This document shows, piece after piece, positions 1-9,171 of a DNA stretch of 62,073 nt (position 1 is the stretch's first letter; each line of letters begins with the position of its first letter). The translations under genes and the position numbers were made by a program. The notes below the pieces were generated by a model that saw nothing but the letters and a program-made list of their open reading frames with translations, did no database searches and was not told where the DNA came from. Source of the DNA: Candidatus Delongbacteria bacterium (GTDB lineage: Bacteria; Delongbacteria; UBA4055); assembly GCA_027858795.1 (NCBI GenBank), contig JAQICF010000196.1:1-62073 (forward strand), given 5' to 3'.

Positions 1-594
1 CCTATCATTCTAATTAAAGAAACAGAATTTAAATTTTTAAATGTAAGAGTTAAATTTTCTTTCTTATTTTATTTTACAATCATTATTTTTTCATTAAACA
101 TTATCAGAAAGAAAGACAACATTTACAGAGAATCCAAATTTGAATTTCTTGCAAAGCCTTTTCAAACCTCATCTTTATTATGTATAAAATCATCACCTCA
201 AAGAGTTGAAGTGGTTGATTCTTTGCTTATGTATTTAAATGAAATCCCGGATTTCAGTGAAAAAAAAGTGATTTTTACACATAGTAATGCCATAATGTAT
301 TATTTAACGAATACAAATTATTTCCTTGATTCACCATGGGACATATTGCATAATTACAACACTTTAGAGCAGAGGTTATTTTCTGTAATGCCGGATTATT
401 TTGTAATACCCAAAGAATCTCATCGCATATTAACATGGCCATTGAAGTCTAATCCGGACGTCCTAGAATCAAGAGCCCAAGGTCATTATGATATTTACAA
501 TAAATTCATAAAAGAAAATAATTATATTGAAATATATAAAAATTCTTTTTATACTGTTTTCAGTAGCAAAGTTAAGGAATTGACAAATGAGTAA
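1..594 (+). CDS. 3' part of a membrane protein, probably a GT39/PMT-like glycosyltransferase
   Basis: The reading frame is open from the first base, so the true start lies outside the window; 197 residues are visible. Residues about 19-35 form a hydrophobic helix (core FSLNII), followed by a soluble tail of about 160 residues. The layout of last membrane helix, then a segment like VVDSLLMYLNEIP and EKKVIFTHSNAIMYYLTNTN, resembles the C-terminal periplasmic domain of dolichyl-phosphate-mannose-type (GT39) membrane glycosyltransferases. That assignment rests on general resemblance, not a catalytic motif. It lies 85 bp before pseC in the same direction, which fits a role in building the same surface glycan. 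Other multi-spanning polysaccharide proteins remain possible. Confidence 0.5.
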   Translation, partial: PIILIKETEFKFLNVRVKFSFLFYFTIIIFSLNIIRKKDNIYRESKFEFLAKPFQTSSLLCIKSSPQRVEVVDSLLMYLNEIPDFSEKKVIFTHSNAIMYYLTNTNYFLDSPWDILHNYNTLEQRLFSVMPDYFVIPKESHRILTWPLKSNPDVLESRAQGHYDIYNKFIKENNYIEIYKNSFYTVFSSKVKELTNE

Positions 595-679
595 TAATAT
601 GAAAATCAGATGTTTGAAGTTTATATAAAAGATTAATCGATTTGATTCTAAACCTTGAAAAATAGAGAGAGAGAAAGAT

Positions 680-1858
680 ATGAATCACATACCTTATGGA
701 AAACAAACGATAGAGAAAGATGATATTACAGCTATCGAAAATTCAATGTATGAGGAATTGCTTACTACTGGACCAACTGCAAAAAACTTTGAAAGTAAGT
801 TTGCATCTTACACAGGTTCAAAATATGCTGTTGCAGTATCGAGTGGGACAGCAGCTCTGCATTTAGCGTCAATGGTACTATTGAAAAAAGGAGATAAAGT
901 TTTAACAACTCCTAACTCCTTTTTAGCTACTTCAAATTCAATTTTGTATGTTGATGCGATTCCAATATTTGTTGATATCGAAAGTAATGGAAATATAGAT
1001 TTAAACATTTGTGAGGAAAGAATTCAGAAAGACAGATCAATAAAGGCAATATACGGAGTCCATTTTTCGGGTAATCCTATTGATCAAAATAAACTAAAAA
1101 ATATAAGGGACAGTTATAATACTACGGTATTGGAAGATTGCTCACACTCTATTGGTGGTAATTATAATACAAAAATAAAAGTTGGTAGCTGTATAAATTC
1201 AGATTGCTCAATATTCTCTTTTCATCCTGTAAAAAATATTACGATGGGCGAAGGTGGGGTTGTAACGACTAATTCTAAACAGATATATGAAAAATTGATT
1301 AGACTGCGTAATCATGGTATGACAAGAGATATAAATCTTCTTAATAATAAAGAAATGATTTACGATAAAAAGGGAAACCTAAATACTTGGTATTATGAAA
1401 TGATTGAACTAGGTTATAATTATCGCATTACAGATATTCAATGTGCATTAGGATTATCTCAGCTTACGAAACTTGATAGATTTACTAATATAAGGCGTAA
1501 AATTGCAAAAAATTATGATGATGCTTTTTTAAAGCATCACAATATCATGCCTCTTTACCCATTTAACGAAAATTCCTCGTATCACCTATATGTTGCAAAA
1601 ATCAACTTTAAAAAAATAAAATTAACGAGAGCTGAGTTTTTTGCTAAAGTAAGAGAAAAAAACATTGGATTAATGGTTCATTATATTCCGATTAATAAAC
1701 AACCTTATTACACTAATCTCGGTTATGGGAATGAATTTACACCAGTAATGGAGAAATATTACAATGAATGTGTCACTTTGCCAATGTATCCAAAACTAAC
1801 AGATGAAGAGCAAAAATATGTTATAAAGATAATTTTAGAGAATCTGTATGAAGAATAA
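680..1858 (+). CDS. pseC: PseC: UDP-4-amino-4,6-dideoxy-N-acetyl-beta-L-altrosamine transaminase
   Basis: A 392-residue DegT/DnrJ/EryC1 (fold-type I) PLP aminotransferase. It opens with IPYGKQTIEKDDI and LLTTGPTAKNFE, which is characteristic of PseC, and keeps AVSSGTAALHLA for the PLP phosphate and the Schiff-base lysine K185 in FHPVKNITMGEGG. PseC transfers an amino group from glutamate to C4 of the 4-keto sugar nucleotide, the second step of CMP-pseudaminic acid synthesis. The next three genes are PseF, PseGH and PseI types, which supports PseC over other sugar aminotransferases. PseB, the preceding dehydratase, is not in the window. The ATG follows a purine-rich GAGAGAGAAAG stretch. The 3' end overlaps pseF by 11 bp. 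Confidence 0.93.
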   Translation: MNHIPYGKQTIEKDDITAIENSMYEELLTTGPTAKNFESKFASYTGSKYAVAVSSGTAALHLASMVLLKKGDKVLTTPNSFLATSNSILYVDAIPIFVDIESNGNIDLNICEERIQKDRSIKAIYGVHFSGNPIDQNKLKNIRDSYNTTVLEDCSHSIGGNYNTKIKVGSCINSDCSIFSFHPVKNITMGEGGVVTTNSKQIYEKLIRLRNHGMTRDINLLNNKEMIYDKKGNLNTWYYEMIELGYNYRITDIQCALGLSQLTKLDRFTNIRRKIAKNYDDAFLKHHNIMPLYPFNENSSYHLYVAKINFKKIKLTRAEFFAKVREKNIGLMVHYIPINKQPYYTNLGYGNEFTPVMEKYYNECVTLPMYPKLTDEEQKYVIKIILENLYEE

Positions 1859-2552
1859 TGCTATAGCCATTATTCCTGCCCGCAGGGGAAGTAAAAGGAT
1901 CCTAAGAAAGAATATTAAAGAGTTCTGTGGGAAACCAATTATTGCTTACTCCATACAAGTTGCCTTAGAATCAAAACTCTTTGATAAGATTATTGTCACG
2001 ACTGATGATGAGAAGATTGCCAATATTGCAAAAAAATATGGAGCAGATGTCCCTTTTATAAGACCAAAAGAGTTATCTGATGATTTTACAGGTACAGCGG
2101 ATGTAGTAAAGCATGCTCTTGATTGGTTAAGGAAAGATGGTGAAATATATGATTATGCTTGTACTATCTATGCAACAGCACCATTACTCAAGTCTCAATA
2201 TCTTATCGAAGGATTTGAGAAGCTAAGGGGCTCTGATGCTATCAATGCATTTTCCGCGACATCTATGCCATCCCCAATTCAAAGAACATTCAAAGTCAAT
2301 GATGAGGGTAGATGTGAAATGTTTACTCCTGAATACTATATGACACGTTCTCAAGACCTAGAAAAGGCGTATCAAGATGCCGGGCAGTTTTACTGGAGCA
2401 AAGTAGATAAAACATCTGATGAGATTATGTTTGGTAAAGATAGCATTCCAATTATTTTACCTAGATATTTAGTCCAAGATATCGATACATTGGAAGATTG
2501 GCAACGCGCTGAGATAATGTATAAAGTTATTAAAGAACAAGAGAACCTATAG
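1848..2552 (+). CDS. pseF: PseF: pseudaminic acid cytidylyltransferase
   Basis: A 234-residue member of the acylneuraminate cytidylyltransferase (NeuA/KdsB-like) family, of normal length. The N-terminal CTP-binding signature IPARRGSKRILRKNIK and the segment GKPIIAYSIQVALES are intact, as is TTDDEKIANIAKKYGADV. It activates pseudaminic acid with CTP to CMP-pseudaminic acid, the last biosynthetic step. The assignment to PseF rather than NeuA or a legionaminate enzyme rests on the neighbouring PseC, PseGH and PseI types. The ATG lies inside the end of pseC (11 bp overlap), and the next gene starts 2 bp after its stop, so translation is probably coupled. Confidence 0.92.
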   Translation: MKNNAIAIIPARRGSKRILRKNIKEFCGKPIIAYSIQVALESKLFDKIIVTTDDEKIANIAKKYGADVPFIRPKELSDDFTGTADVVKHALDWLRKDGEIYDYACTIYATAPLLKSQYLIEGFEKLRGSDAINAFSATSMPSPIQRTFKVNDEGRCEMFTPEYYMTRSQDLEKAYQDAGQFYWSKVDKTSDEIMFGKDSIPIILPRYLVQDIDTLEDWQRAEIMYKVIKEQENL

Positions 2553-2554
2553 CA

Positions 2555-3934
2555 ATGAATATTCTCTTTCGAACCGACTCATCATCAACCATTGGAACAG
2601 GTCATATTATGCGAGACTTGGTCTTGGCTGAACAATTTAAAGATGCAAATATCATCTTTGCAACACAAGATCTATCGGGCAATATAAATCACAAGATAGA
2701 AGAGAAAGATCATACGATTAAGATTCTGAATTCTAATGATATTGAAGAACTCATTAACATCATTAAAAAATACTCCATCGAGATGATTGTTATTGACCAT
2801 TACGAAATTGATCATGATTATGAGAAAGCCTTAAAAGAAATTACGGGCATAACTATTTACGTATTAGATGATACTTATAAAAAGCACTATTGTGATATCT
2901 TGCTAAATCACAACATATATGCAGACAATTTAAGGTACAAAAGCTTAGTTCCGGAAAATTGTGAGCTTAGATGTGGGGCAGATTTTACTCTTTTAAGAGA
3001 AGAATTTAAATTTGAAAAAACAAAACAAAGTCAATCTACTCAAGAAATAAAAAATATTTTTATAGCCATGGGTGGAGCAGATCATTCTAATTTAAATATA
3101 AAAATTTTAAAAATTTTAGAAGATTTCACGAGTATACATGTAAATGTTGTAACAACTACAGCTAATAAATATTTAACGGAGTTACAAGATTATATTTTAG
3201 ATAAAGACAATGTTACGTTATATATCAATACTAATCATATAGCTAATTTAATGAATGAAGCAGACTTTGCAATTGTAACACCAAGTGTCACTCTTAATGA
3301 AATAGTTTATTTAAATGTTCCCTTTATTGCCATCAAGACTGCCTACAATCAAGATGAGATGTACATGTATTTAACTCAACATGGTTATTCAGTTCTTGAA
3401 AAATTTAATGCAACCGTCTTAAAAAGTAAGATTGAGAACACTCTTGATAGTATAAAAACAGAGCTTATCAATTTTATTGACTTGTCCATAGATGAAAAAA
3501 AGATGGTCTTAATGTGGCGAAATGATCCAAATATTCGTAAGTGGATGTTTGCTCAAGAAATAATAAGCTTGAATGATCATCTAAACTATATAGATTCTTT
3601 AGAAGAAAAAGAAGATAGAACTTATTTTTTAGTCAAAAAAGCTTCTCAGGCTATTGGTGTAATTGACTTTACTAATATTGACAATAAAAATAAAAGAACT
3701 GAGTTTGGTATTTACTCAAATCCTGAAATAAAAGGGGTAGGAAACTCGTTAATGAATTCTATAATTGATTATGCATTTAATAAGCTCAAGATTAATACCT
3801 TAGTATCTGAAGTGTTTGATTCAAATAACGCTGCGATTAGTCTTTATATTAGATATAGTTTCGAAGAAATTGAGGTTAAAAAAGTTAATGGTCAAAGTAT
3901 AGTATGTATGGAGTTAAAGAATGAAAATAGGTAA
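2555..3934 (+). CDS. pseG-pseH: PseG-PseH fusion: UDP-sugar hydrolase plus N-acetyltransferase
   Basis: This 459-residue protein joins two enzymes that are usually separate. Residues 1 to about 300 match PseG, a GT-B-like UDP-sugar hydrolase: the start MNILFRTDSS, then TIGTGHIMRD carrying the expected catalytic histidine H17, and FIAMGGADHSN further on. Residues from about 309 to the end form a GNAT acetyltransferase (MWRNDPNIRKWMF, FGIYSNPEIKGVGNSLM, SNNAAISLYIRYSFEEI), which matches PseH. PseH acetylates the C4 amine of the PseC product; PseG then removes UDP. The fusion would place consecutive steps on one chain. The 3' end overlaps pseI by 14 bp. Confidence 0.92.
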   Translation: MNILFRTDSSSTIGTGHIMRDLVLAEQFKDANIIFATQDLSGNINHKIEEKDHTIKILNSNDIEELINIIKKYSIEMIVIDHYEIDHDYEKALKEITGITIYVLDDTYKKHYCDILLNHNIYADNLRYKSLVPENCELRCGADFTLLREEFKFEKTKQSQSTQEIKNIFIAMGGADHSNLNIKILKILEDFTSIHVNVVTTTANKYLTELQDYILDKDNVTLYINTNHIANLMNEADFAIVTPSVTLNEIVYLNVPFIAIKTAYNQDEMYMYLTQHGYSVLEKFNATVLKSKIENTLDSIKTELINFIDLSIDEKKMVLMWRNDPNIRKWMFAQEIISLNDHLNYIDSLEEKEDRTYFLVKKASQAIGVIDFTNIDNKNKRTEFGIYSNPEIKGVGNSLMNSIIDYAFNKLKINTLVSEVFDSNNAAISLYIRYSFEEIEVKKVNGQSIVCMELKNENR

Positions 3935-4967
3935 TTTTGACTTAAATAGTAATGGCATTTATATTATTGCTGAAATGAGCGCAAATCATAATGGTAGTTT
4001 ACAAACAGCATTAGATACTATTAAAGCGGCAAAAGAGATAGGTGCAGATGCAATTAAACTTCAAACATATACTGCTGATACAATGACTATTAATTGTGAT
4101 AAAGAAGATTTTATTGTTAAAGGTGGAACATTGTGGGATGGGAAAACTTTATATGAATTATATAAATGGGCGTCTACTCCGTGGGAATGGCACAAAGAAT
4201 TATTTCATTATGCTAGAGAGATAGGCATAGATATCTTTTCTTCGCCTTTTGATAAAACAGCTGTTGATTTCCTAGAACAGTTCAATCCATCTGCTTATAA
4301 AATAGCTTCTTTTGAGATAACAGATTACGAACTTATCAGATATACAGCTTCAAAAGGAAAACCTATTATCCTCTCAATAGGTATCGCAACCATTAATGAG
4401 ATTAAAGATGCTGTAGATATCTGTAGATCTGAAGGAAATAATGATATTATTCTTCTTAAATGCACATCAGCATATCCGGCAGAGTTAGAAGATGCAAATC
4501 TACTGACGATTCCTAATCTAGCTGAAACATTTGGAGTTATTAGTGGTTTTTCTGATCATACTCTTGGTACAACTGCTCCAGTTGTTGCAGTAACATTAGG
4601 TGCAAAAGTCATTGAAAAGCATTTTATTTTAGATAAATCTATCGGTGGAGCTGATGCGGATTTTTCTTTAGATAAAAAAGAGTTTGCAGAAATGGTAAGA
4701 GCAGTAAGAGATGCTGAAAAGTTACTTGGGAAAGTAGATTATAGTATGAGTGAAAAAAAGAAAAAAAACAGGCAGTTTACAAGAAGTTTATATGTGTCAA
4801 AGGATATAAAAAAAGGTGATTTTTTTACAGAGGAAAATATAAAGAGTATTAGGCCCGGATATGGAATGCATCCTAAGTATTTTAAATATATTTTAGGGAA
4901 AAAGGCAAATTCAGACATAGAAAGAGGTGTTTCATTAAAATGGAATTTAATAGATAATAAACAATGA
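3921..4967 (+). CDS. pseI: PseI: pseudaminic acid synthase
   Basis: A 348-residue NeuB-family synthase. The TIM-barrel part covers residues 1 to about 265 (AEMSANHNGSLQTALDTIKAA, GADAIKLQTYTADTMT, FSSPFDKTAVDFL, GFSDHTLG, KVIEKHFILDK); a C-terminal SAF (antifreeze-like) domain starts near residue 285 with RSLYVSKDIKKGD. It condenses 6-deoxy-AltdiNAc with phosphoenolpyruvate to give pseudaminic acid in the cytoplasm. The ADTMT and GGTLWDG motifs are those I associate with PseI rather than sialic acid or legionaminic acid synthases. The start overlaps the end of pseGH by 14 bp. A 42 bp gap follows before the next gene. Confidence 0.93.
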   Translation: MKIGNFDLNSNGIYIIAEMSANHNGSLQTALDTIKAAKEIGADAIKLQTYTADTMTINCDKEDFIVKGGTLWDGKTLYELYKWASTPWEWHKELFHYAREIGIDIFSSPFDKTAVDFLEQFNPSAYKIASFEITDYELIRYTASKGKPIILSIGIATINEIKDAVDICRSEGNNDIILLKCTSAYPAELEDANLLTIPNLAETFGVISGFSDHTLGTTAPVVAVTLGAKVIEKHFILDKSIGGADADFSLDKKEFAEMVRAVRDAEKLLGKVDYSMSEKKKKNRQFTRSLYVSKDIKKGDFFTEENIKSIRPGYGMHPKYFKYILGKKANSDIERGVSLKWNLIDNKQ

Positions 4968-5009
4968 TATTAGCTTACAAAACAACATTAATTTTGAGAA
5001 CTAAGTAAA

Positions 5010-6563
5010 ATGCGAGTGATTTATAATACATGTTTTGCTGACCCATGGATAAAAGTGGCTCTGAAACTAAAAGAAGAGCATGGGTTTGAGCCGATATATT
5101 GGAATGGTTATGATGATGATGATTCGAAGAATATAGTTCCTCAATATTTTCCTGATGCTATCTACCATTCGTATTACGATGCATGGAAGGGTGTTTTTCC
5201 AAATGCGATTAGTAATAAATTTGCAGAATCTCATATTGATATTGATTTTTTAAGAGATTATGCTTCCTATGAATTACAAGCCATTAAAATGATGGATAGA
5301 ATGGATCCCGATAGACATAGCTTTAGTTTTTCTGAACGACAAAGGCATTTTAGAAATATGTTAAAGTATTGGACAGCCTGTATTGATGAAATTAAACCAG
5401 ATTTGGTAATTAGTTCAATAGTTCCACATAGGGTATATGACTACATACTCTATTTATTATGTAAATTTAGAAAAATAAAATATATAACTTTTCGTGAAAC
5501 TGCTTTTTCAGGAAGGATTATAGCTGTAGAAAGTATTGCTAATCTTGGGGATATACTTGACGAGCAGTACGAGAGAATATTAAACTCCAAGGTAAATTCA
5601 CAAATTATAAAAGAAGAAATAGGAAACGATATCTTAGATCGTTTTAATAAAGTACAAAAAGATTATGATTTAGCAGAACCAGATTACATGAAACAACATA
5701 TAATTGACCATAAATTTAGTTCAACTATTTTTGGATTAACTAAGAAGTTTTTCATCGATGCAGTTCAACAAAAAGATCGTTATTTTGGAAAAAAGGGATT
5801 TCTAATAAAAGGAATACCTACTTATTTTAAGAAACGAAACAAAAGTATTGAAAAAAGTTATGTAAATTTACTGGGATACTCAATTAGAAAATTGAAAGCT
5901 AATTCCTATAAAAAGAAATTAAAGGAGTATTATAGATTAAATACTAGCAAACCTAATTTGAATGTTCCGTATGTAATTTTTACTTTGCACTACCAACCTG
6001 AAATGACAAGCAATCCATCAGGGGGTATTTTTGTTGATCAGATGCTTTGTATTGATATTCTCTCTAGGTATTTACCATCGAATTATCTAATTTATGTCAA
6101 AGAACATCCTGCTCAGTTTTACTCTCATCAAGAAGGTCATACTGGTCGAATTCAAGAATTTTATGATGACTTAAAACGGAATCCTAAAGTGCGATTAATT
6201 CCATTAGAGTATGATACATTTTCTTTAATAAAAAATTCTGTTGGTGTGGCTACTATAACCGGAACTTCCGGCTGGGAGGCAATGGTGTTGGGTAAGCCTG
6301 TAATTTGTTTTGGATTGTCATGGTATGAAAAATATAATGGTGTATTAAAGATTACAGATGAAAAATCGGGATCACAGATCCAAAATTTTATTGAGAACTT
6401 TAAATTCAACGAAAAAGATCTCCTAGCATATCTATACGCCTTTAGTAAAATCTCGATTAAAGCATATTTTTACAGAGGATTAAAAGAAAAAATGAACCAA
6501 CCAGAGGAAGAGTGTATTGAGAATCTTGTAAACAGCATAATCAGGACAGCGGAAAATGAGTAA
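5010..6563 (+). CDS. Capsule-type surface polysaccharide protein, putative GT-B glycosyltransferase
   Basis: A 517-residue soluble protein with no signal peptide. The C-terminal half has landmarks of capsule-polysaccharide/CMP-sugar-dependent transferase families: FTLHYQPEMTSNPSGG, YVKEHPAQF, and TITGTSGWEAMVLGKPVICFG, where the GTSGWEA loop and the following GKP are typical of the nucleotide-sugar-binding half of GT-B folds. The N-terminal half (PDLVISSIVPHRVYDYILY) looks like a second Rossmann-like domain. It follows pseI directly and overlaps the flippase gene by 8 bp. From the context it may transfer pseudaminic acid or another nonulosonic acid, but no substrate can be read from the sequence. 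Confidence 0.6.
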   Translation: MRVIYNTCFADPWIKVALKLKEEHGFEPIYWNGYDDDDSKNIVPQYFPDAIYHSYYDAWKGVFPNAISNKFAESHIDIDFLRDYASYELQAIKMMDRMDPDRHSFSFSERQRHFRNMLKYWTACIDEIKPDLVISSIVPHRVYDYILYLLCKFRKIKYITFRETAFSGRIIAVESIANLGDILDEQYERILNSKVNSQIIKEEIGNDILDRFNKVQKDYDLAEPDYMKQHIIDHKFSSTIFGLTKKFFIDAVQQKDRYFGKKGFLIKGIPTYFKKRNKSIEKSYVNLLGYSIRKLKANSYKKKLKEYYRLNTSKPNLNVPYVIFTLHYQPEMTSNPSGGIFVDQMLCIDILSRYLPSNYLIYVKEHPAQFYSHQEGHTGRIQEFYDDLKRNPKVRLIPLEYDTFSLIKNSVGVATITGTSGWEAMVLGKPVICFGLSWYEKYNGVLKITDEKSGSQIQNFIENFKFNEKDLLAYLYAFSKISIKAYFYRGLKEKMNQPEEECIENLVNSIIRTAENE

Positions 6564-7845
6564 ATTTAAAGTAGACTTAAGAGGATTGCTTCATCTTCGA
6601 GATCTATCAAGTGGGTATTTTGTTATTACAATTATAAAAAACGCACTTCCTTTACTGATTTTGCCAATTCTTACTAGGTACTTGAATCCAGAAGAATACG
6701 GAAATGTAGCATTGTTTACTTTTTATTTTTTAATATTCAACTCGCTGGCAGGTATTTCTATTCCTACGGTAATATCTAAATATTTTTATAAATTGGAAAA
6801 GAAAAATTTATCGGAAATAATTGGAAATTCGATTCTTATCTCAGGTGTGATTTCTCTTTTTCTAGTGTTTATTGTATTTGTTTTTTATTCCTCAATAGAA
6901 ATATTTGTATATATACCGAAGATGTGGTTATTACTAATTCCCATAACTTCGTTTGCTTTTATTCTATTTTCTGTCGGTTTGAATGTTATGCGAAACTCAA
7001 AAAAAGTTTTTGACTTTGGAGTTTATCAAGTAGGAAATATTGCAATAAATATAGTTTTATCTATACTTTTTGTTGTTGTTTTTAATTTTAATTGGCAAGG
7101 TAGAATATTGGCAATAGTTTTATCATTTATTATTTCTTCAATTGCCATATTTTATTATTTAAGAAAAAATGGTTATTTAGTATTTAACTTTTCAAGCATT
7201 ATAACGCGAAAAGTATTAAAAGTAATGGTTCCCCTTGTGCCAAATTCATTGCAAGCCGTTGTAATTTCGCAAATTGGAATATTTTTTATTCAATATTACT
7301 ACACAAAAGAATTACTCGGAATTTATTCAATAGGCTTTCAGTTGGCTTTTGCCGTGAAAATACTTGGTGATACTTTGAACTTATCTTGGTCTCCATATTT
7401 ATTTGAACAAATTTCAAATGATAAAATTTTGAACAAGCTGTATATAACTAGGATGATATATTTACTTATTGCTATTGTTTTTGTGGGATTAGTTTTTGTG
7501 AATCTATTTTCAGAATCTATTTTGAGGTTGTTAACAACTCCAAAATATTATGGCTCTGCTGAGTTTATTCCATGGTTTTCAATAGGGTTCTTATTTCAAT
7601 CTTTATATATATTTTTATTTCCTATTTTGATAAGATATGAAAAACAAAATTATATAAGTATCGTAACATTCTGTGGAATGTTTGTAATGATAATTCTTAA
7701 CATCTTACTTTCTAATGCCTTTGGCTATATCGGAATTTCTTATTCATTTGCTATAACTTATCTACTTATTTTTATAGCAATGTTTTGGAAAGTACAGGGA
7801 ACTATGCCTTTACCTTGGTTGAGAGCATTAAAAATTTGGCAATAA
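6556..7845 (+). CDS. wzx: Wzx-like oligosaccharide flippase (MOP superfamily)
   Basis: A 429-residue integral membrane protein, very hydrophobic throughout, with about 12 predicted helices. The N-terminus (ALPLLILPILTRYLNPEEYG) is the usual opening of polysaccharide flippases of the MOP superfamily, and the central SLQAVVISQIGIFFIQYYY with the following ELLGIYSIGFQLA fits the second repeat. Wzx proteins move undecaprenyl-linked repeat units across the inner membrane for Wzy-dependent O-antigen or capsule assembly. It overlaps the preceding gene by 8 bp. No Wzy polymerase can be identified in the window, so the symbol is a functional class, not a proven ortholog. Confidence 0.85.
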   Translation: MSKFKVDLRGLLHLRDLSSGYFVITIIKNALPLLILPILTRYLNPEEYGNVALFTFYFLIFNSLAGISIPTVISKYFYKLEKKNLSEIIGNSILISGVISLFLVFIVFVFYSSIEIFVYIPKMWLLLIPITSFAFILFSVGLNVMRNSKKVFDFGVYQVGNIAINIVLSILFVVVFNFNWQGRILAIVLSFIISSIAIFYYLRKNGYLVFNFSSIITRKVLKVMVPLVPNSLQAVVISQIGIFFIQYYYTKELLGIYSIGFQLAFAVKILGDTLNLSWSPYLFEQISNDKILNKLYITRMIYLLIAIVFVGLVFVNLFSESILRLLTTPKYYGSAEFIPWFSIGFLFQSLYIFLFPILIRYEKQNYISIVTFCGMFVMIILNILLSNAFGYIGISYSFAITYLLIFIAMFWKVQGTMPLPWLRALKIWQ

Positions 7846-7865
7846 ATAAAATTAAAAGAGAAAAT

Positions 7866-9167
7866 ATGAACAAGCTAATACTATATTCTAAACTTTTGAA
7901 GTATTTTATAAGTTTGTATTATTGGGATTTGGCTTCTGAAGATAAAGTTAGAAGAATGCAATTAAAAAAATTTATACAGATTTTTGATCATGCAAGAAAA
8001 AGATCTAAATTTTACAGAGAATTTTATGGCGATCATGGGGTTTTAGACTTAGAGATTAAAACTTATAGTGATGTAAAAAAAGTTCCTATTATTACTAAAG
8101 AGATACTTAGAAATTATTCCACCAGAGATATTATGACATGTGATATTGGGAATGATATCAATATTCATAGCACTAGTGGATCTACGGGAGAACCATTTAA
8201 AATTGCATTCAATAAATTTGAGGATTATACATCCCATGTAAGGTTAACAAAAGAAATGATTAAACATGGTTATAATCCATTTAAAAAAGTTCTTCTTTTA
8301 TCTCGTTACGAAATTGAGGATAAATTTGAAGTTGAGGAAGACCTATCAACAATTTCTATGCTTCAAAATAAATTTGGATTATTTCGAAGAAACATAATTT
8401 CTATTTTTAAACCAATTAAAAACATAATTTCTAAATTAAAAGAAATAAAACCTTTTGTACTTTGGTCCACTCCTTCCATGATTCAGTTGATTGCGATTGA
8501 ACTAAAAAAGAGAAATGAACAAATAAATATACCACTTTTAGTTTTAATGTCAGAAACAATATCTTCAGAACAAATTGATTTGTTCAGAAGATGGGTTTGT
8601 AGAGATTGTCTTGATATATATGGGTGTATGGAATCCCCATCAATTGGATTTAGTTTTAATCAAATAATATCTAAAAAAATAATTAGTACTTCTGCATATG
8701 TTGAGGTAGTAAATAAGAGAGGAGAAAAGAATAATGAAGTTGGAGATATTATTATAACTAATTTATTAAACAAAACAATGCCATTTATCAGGTACGATAT
8801 AGGAGATTATGTTGGTGTTCTGGGAGAAAGACAATTTCCATACAAAAAAATTGGCAGCATATATGGTCGTTTTGATGATATTATACACTTTGGTAATGAT
8901 TATACTCTAACTTATCACCAAACATATCAATTGTTTCGTAATTTTCATGAGTGTGAACAATATAAATTCATACAACGAGTATCGGGAAGTATTGTTTTAC
9001 AACTTAAAGTAAATCAAACTGCCAATAAGGAATTCATTCTTAATAAAGCAATGGATAGATGGAGTGAGAAGTACCCTAATTATCCTTTAACAATTGAATG
9101 GAAAGAGAGTTTTCCTATCGATAAAAAAACGGGTAAATTTAAAGTGATTGAAAAAGAGGATAGTTAG
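7866..9167 (+). CDS. CapK/PaaK-like adenylate-forming enzyme
   Basis: A 433-residue protein of the phenylacetate-CoA ligase-like branch of the ANL superfamily, often called CapK in capsule clusters. The ATP-binding loop STSGSTGEPFKIAF near residue 100 is well preserved, and YGCMESPSIGF and FIRYDIGDYVGV are the expected adenylate-binding and hinge motifs; the C-terminal GKFKVIEKE carries the late conserved lysines. I chose the ATG at 7866, preceded by AAAAGAGA, because an earlier in-frame start would overlap the flippase gene by about 60 bp. Enzymes of this type activate a carboxylic acid; here the acid is probably added to the glycan or to an amino sugar, but this is inference. Confidence 0.75.
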   Translation: MNKLILYSKLLKYFISLYYWDLASEDKVRRMQLKKFIQIFDHARKRSKFYREFYGDHGVLDLEIKTYSDVKKVPIITKEILRNYSTRDIMTCDIGNDINIHSTSGSTGEPFKIAFNKFEDYTSHVRLTKEMIKHGYNPFKKVLLLSRYEIEDKFEVEEDLSTISMLQNKFGLFRRNIISIFKPIKNIISKLKEIKPFVLWSTPSMIQLIAIELKKRNEQINIPLLVLMSETISSEQIDLFRRWVCRDCLDIYGCMESPSIGFSFNQIISKKIISTSAYVEVVNKRGEKNNEVGDIIITNLLNKTMPFIRYDIGDYVGVLGERQFPYKKIGSIYGRFDDIIHFGNDYTLTYHQTYQLFRNFHECEQYKFIQRVSGSIVLQLKVNQTANKEFILNKAMDRWSEKYPNYPLTIEWKESFPIDKKTGKFKVIEKEDS

Positions 9168-9171
9168 CTTT

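Noticed and set aside
9148..9171. TTG start adding eight residues to the unrecognised glycan-cluster protein
   Set aside because: The ATG at 9172 has AGAGGA at a suitable distance, and 9148 lies inside the previous gene.
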